Under the pieces are notes generated by a model. The model worked only from the letters and a program-made list of their open reading frames with translations. It was not told the origin of the DNA and made no database searches. Below are positions 18,925 through 21,750 of a stretch of 21,750 nt of DNA, piece after piece. The translations under genes and the position numbers were made by a program. The stretch covers positions 1 to 21,750 of the forward strand of contig ML770063.1 in the NCBI GenBank assembly GCA_009733575.1, written 5' to 3'. The DNA comes from Gymnopus androsaceus JB14 (lineage: Eukaryota; Basidiomycota; Agaricomycetes; Agaricales; Omphalotaceae). Within the stretch, counting starts at the first letter, position 1, and the number at the start of each line of letters is the position of its first letter.

Positions 18925-20189
18925 CCCAATGGGCCCTCATCAACACCACCTCTCTTCAACTCTTACCTCTACCATCTCATCCTATCTACTCTCACTTTAC
19001 TACCACTACAATTCAGTAGGACTCATATACTCTCTGCTTAGTATTTTCTTTAGAAACTTATGCCTTGCTCATAGCTTTCTTCTGTGCTACCTACTTTACT
19101 TTACTAATACTTTGAATAACTTACTTTACTTTATTACTTACACAGCTGATTTGGTATTTTACTTTAAAATTTTACTTTAAAACTAAAGTTTCCAGAGGAT
19201 ATAAGATAGTACTTACTTTACTTTACTTTACTTTATTACTTTCACTTTTACTTTTACTTCATAATCACCCATTTCAAGATTATTTTGCATTAGTTATGCC
19301 TATACTTAAGTATTTACTTAAGTATAATTAATACTTACAATTTAGGATAACTTTAATTCTTAGGAAAATTCTAAGAATTACTTAAGTATAAAACCACTTT
19401 CTTGAGAAAAGCTGCCCTGGTAGTTGGAAACATACCCCCAGAGTGCGATGGTGATAGAGGTATTGAGTGCCAGTCTGCGAGTAGAGAACAAGGGCTTGAC
19501 ATGGGAGCTTTCAAGATGTTAGCAACACAAATGTCTGTTGAAAAGCCAACCTCACAGCGAGAACGAGGACAAAGAGTGTTTGATGATCTGCCAATTAGAC
19601 ATCGATATTCCTGCCGCGTTTTTCTCGTTCGAGGCCGCTTGGAGTTGCGCCAACGTAAGAGTGAGTGTTTTGCCGTTGACGCTTGCAATGTGTTCCAGAA
19701 CCTGTACTAGCTCATGAGCGAACGTAAAGGGGGAATAAGATAGAGTACGTACTTTAAGCGCATCTTCATCCCGTCCTTTTGCCACGAGATACTTTGGCGA
19801 CTCTTGGAGGTCAAACACAATGTAGCGGAGAACCCACATGAGAAGTGTTATTCCTCCGCTTGAATGTAAAATAAAGATCTAGGATGCCACGTCGGGAGAC
19901 AAAAGTAACTTACAGAACATAGCTGTACCATAAACTATCAGAAACTAGTATGTACGTAGAACACAGTGAAGACTCACAAGGTATAGCGCCAGCCCATGTT
20001 AACCGTTTTAGTGCAATCGTTGGCAGAGGCACATGAAAAATTTGCTATCAAAGGCCAGGCTATCAACGAAGCAAGAAGTTGGCCTGCAGCCCACCAGACC
20101 GACAACAGCGTCAAAAGGTACTCCAGCAAAGATTCAGGCTTTGTTGGAAGGAAGAGGAAAGCGGTTACCTGATGAGATCGAGGTATATA

Positions 20190-20659
20190 GGTACGTCAAG
20201 CGCTCAATTGACGATCAAGTAAATACGATCATCATGTTCATTCTAAATAATGAATTTATTTGAAGTAACCTGAATAAAGACAATGTCGAGCGCATTATAG
20301 CTACTAGTAAACCTATAATATGAATTCTGGATCCTTTTTATTGCTAGAGCTTCCTTGTGAAGAGATCAAAAAAAAATTTACTGTCAGATGAATCGAACCT
20401 TGACCGAAGCCATCCAGGCTAGAGTTGTCGCCTGGAAAGAGTCCAGCACTGCCAACATAAGTACAATTTATTATAATTACAACAAAAAGCTTCAAAAAGT
20501 CTAGTAGCTATGTAAAGCTGAATCGTGTGAAGGTGAATCGCGATTCACTTTGTTGAAGCGGCTCAAGAGCCGCTTCAGCGTTTCAGCGTTTCAGAGGCGA
20601 TTCACCTGATTTCGAAACGACTTTGAATCGTCTTGTGAATCAAGCGTTTTGACCGTACC
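20190..20659. mobile_element. 470-bp TA-flanked MITE in MFS exon 6
   Basis: The ends are GGTACGTCAAGCGCTC (from 20190) and GGTACGGTCAAAACGCTT (inward from 20659 on the minus strand), related with small gaps. A TA flanks each side (20188-20189, 20660-20661). Coding sequence FLEN is cut on one side and IPRSHQ resumes on the other, so the element interrupts the exon. One additional TA on the low-coordinate side leaves the flanks out of frame by two bases even if the element is removed. It has no coding capacity. Confidence 0.65.
20533..20576. other. Paired perfect palindromes within the 470-bp MITE
   Basis: GTGAATCGCGATTCAC (20533-20548) is a perfect 16-bp palindrome. GAAGCGGCTC-aa-GAGCCGCTTC (20555-20576) is a perfect 10-bp stem. 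They are followed by tandem GCGTTTCA units and further GATTCAC copies. Confidence 0.8.
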
Positions 20660-21448
20660 TATTTTCGAGGAAAATAGCACCTGTGAAACACTCTCAGTAT
20701 CAATTATCATAAATGAGAGCTAAGACTACCATCGACGGTAAGCTGGAATTGCGCCACTTAGTATAAATGCCTTGGCAAAGAAGAGACCGAGCAGCTCACT
20801 TTCCGCCAACTCCAAATCCCATACAAGCAATCAGCGCCGCAAGCGTTATGAAACTATTCGCACCTCCTGCAGCGACTCCAAACACACCGGCGAGGAATAA
20901 AGTCACGTTGGACGAAAGCCTACGCCCAATCAAGTCCGCAAGTACACCCCAGGTGATTGCACCTACTATTAAGCCTGCGTAGAGAGCCATGGTGGCATGT
21001 TCTACTCGTACAGGCTTGAGCTCGTTTCCGATCTGAGGAAGGATGATCGCTACACCTTGTAGCCAGATATCTATGAAGAGGTTAGTTGCAAGATGCGAAA
21101 CGATCAAAAAACGGACAAACCATCTGCTGCCCAGCCAAGTCCAGTAAGCACGAACAGCTGCCATTGGTATCGACCAAAACCAATCCTAAATCAGGCTTGT
21201 TTTAAGTTTAATTTCTGCAGACTCCTTCGAGTGAAACTTGACCTACTCATTTTGCAAATACTCATTGACTGAAACGTTTAGTATCAGTCATAATAAAGGC
21301 CAAAACAACTGCCGCCCTCACTGAGACGACTTTTTGCTTCATACGCAGCAGATACTCCTTCACGCGCCGAATGCGTCGGCGACAAGCTCTGTTCATTCTC
21401 TAGATCTGCTGAAGGGGTTTTCTCTTTCGGATCTGTTGGAAAGGACAT

Positions 21449-21750
21449 GGTAATGGTTGAAAACAAGATATTCTCTGGGCATTAGACACGAGGACCTCCT
21501 AAACACAGCGCTAAGCATCAAGAAGCAGCATGAGGGCTCCACTGTGAGCCGAACTATGGCCATAGAGTGGTATTTAACTTGGACGAGAAGAGACTAGGAT
21601 AGGATAGGATTTATAGCATCAATCGGTGGTACCCCAGCTTGCATTTTTAGAGAACGAGCGCATGAAATGGAACCCGCGCGAATTGGCCAACTTCAGAAGG
21701 TTGTGGTCAGGTTTGAATTTGGGTGGTCAAAGCTGTATTTCGATGACTAA
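21449..21750 (-). promoter_or_regulatory. Upstream region of the MFS gene
   Basis: A possible TATA box (TATAAAT on the minus strand, 21609-21615) lies about 160 bp before the start codon, next to AGGAT triplets (21596-21610). A perfect 12-bp palindrome CTATGGCCATAG (21554-21565) lies between it and the start and could bind a dimeric regulator. No gene is seen here. Confidence 0.3.

Larger units (their letters stand above)
18311..19425. mobile_element. 1.1 kb inverted-repeat element inside an MFS intron
   Basis: From 18321 the sequence GGCAACTTTTCTTAAGAAAG continues into TTTTATACTTAAGTAAT. From 19416 on the minus strand GGCAGCTTTTCTCAAGAAAG continues the same way, with 37 of 40 positions shared. 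Direct copies of GGAAACATA lie at 18302-18310 and 19426-19434 and could be a 9-bp target duplication of the Mutator (MULE) type. In that case the outermost 10 bp of the repeats have decayed. The interior is packed with ACTTAAGTA palindromes, AAGT and TTTAC runs. It sits wholly within the intron 18262-19435. Confidence 0.6.
16636..21448 (-). pseudogene. Major facilitator superfamily transporter, 17 exons, disrupted
   Basis: From the ATG at 21448, exons are 21448-21322, 21268-21247, 21185-21121, 21070-20800, 20742-20730, 20680-20169 (interrupted), 20120-19978, 19934-19914, 19858-19753, 19701-19556, 19507-19436, 18261-17958, 17111-17102, 17054-17031, 16972-16837, 16783-16717 and 16659-16636. Repaired, it would encode about 529 residues with 12 helices. 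Landmarks are GFGRYQWQLFVLTGLGWAAD, WLQGVAIILPQ, GVLADLIGRR (the MFS loop 2-3 signature), LLTLLSVWWAAGQLLASLIA, DLQESPKYLVAKGRDEDALK, HVKPLFSTRRLALNT, LIGLAYPLFNGFFPLYL, MYGVLYAYTPEVFPAPHRGT and the end ETAGKAAL. This is the fungal SVOP-like MFS group; the substrate is unknown. Two lesions stop it. Exon 5 lacks one base (NLP-VDG), and a 470-bp element splits exon 6. One intron uses GC-AG (17030 to 16973). Confidence 0.8.

Noticed and set aside
18929..19180. 83-codon hydrophobic plus-strand frame
   Set aside because: Most of it is the translation of TTTAC/CTTTA repeats inside a transposon.
20388..20450. GGTTCGATTC (minus strand), like a tRNA B box or SINE promoter
   Set aside because: The flanking bases do not form a T-arm stem, and no A box or cloverleaf is found at the right distance.

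Overview
The window is nuclear DNA of a filamentous fungus, most likely an agaricomycete mushroom (Basidiomycota). The evidence is many 45-65 nt GT-AG introns, micro-exons, TATA boxes tens of bases to about 160 bp upstream of start codons, and protein types common in that class. No tRNA, rRNA, CRISPR array or bacterial-type operon was seen. The region is gene-poor and rich in repeats: most coding material is duplicated, truncated or interrupted by transposons.

Layout. (1) 1-8265 is locus copy L1: a WD40-type pseudogene tail (about 200-773), an unrecognised multi-exon gene called here gene X (about 1214-2483), and flanking DNA that resumes at 6641. Between gene X and that flank lies a 4.1 kb stack of transposons inside one another (2510-6637). 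The outer element is a TA-flanked MITE of about 225 bp. It holds a Helitron/Helentron-like remnant (2581-4337) and a hAT-type element (4364-6501, perfect 8-bp target duplication). The hAT in turn holds a TA-flanked element with long inverted arms (4506-6213). (2) 8691-9134, minus, is a truncated gene for a secreted protein. (3) About 10090-13382 is locus copy L2: short-chain dehydrogenase (SDR) debris, then a second gene X (11507-12782), then the same flank without the 4.1 kb insertion, so the empty site is in this window. (4) 13400-14680 is non-coding with a small MITE. (5) 14680-15713 is a partial third copy, L3, with an SDR pseudogene and the common block only. (6) 15849-16380, minus, is an apparently intact three-exon gene for a 139-residue two-helix membrane protein. 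(7) 16636-21448, minus, is a 17-exon major facilitator (MFS) transporter gene. It is damaged by a one-base deletion, a 470-bp MITE in an exon and a 1.1 kb inverted-repeat element in an intron; another intron has grown to 846 nt.

There is no sign of a co-operating pathway. What is worth attention is the layered history of the locus: segmental copies that act as each other's empty-site controls, the gene X family with no recognised domain, and a transporter caught during decay. All gene models were spliced by eye from reading frame, splice consensus and remembered family conservation. No database search was possible.
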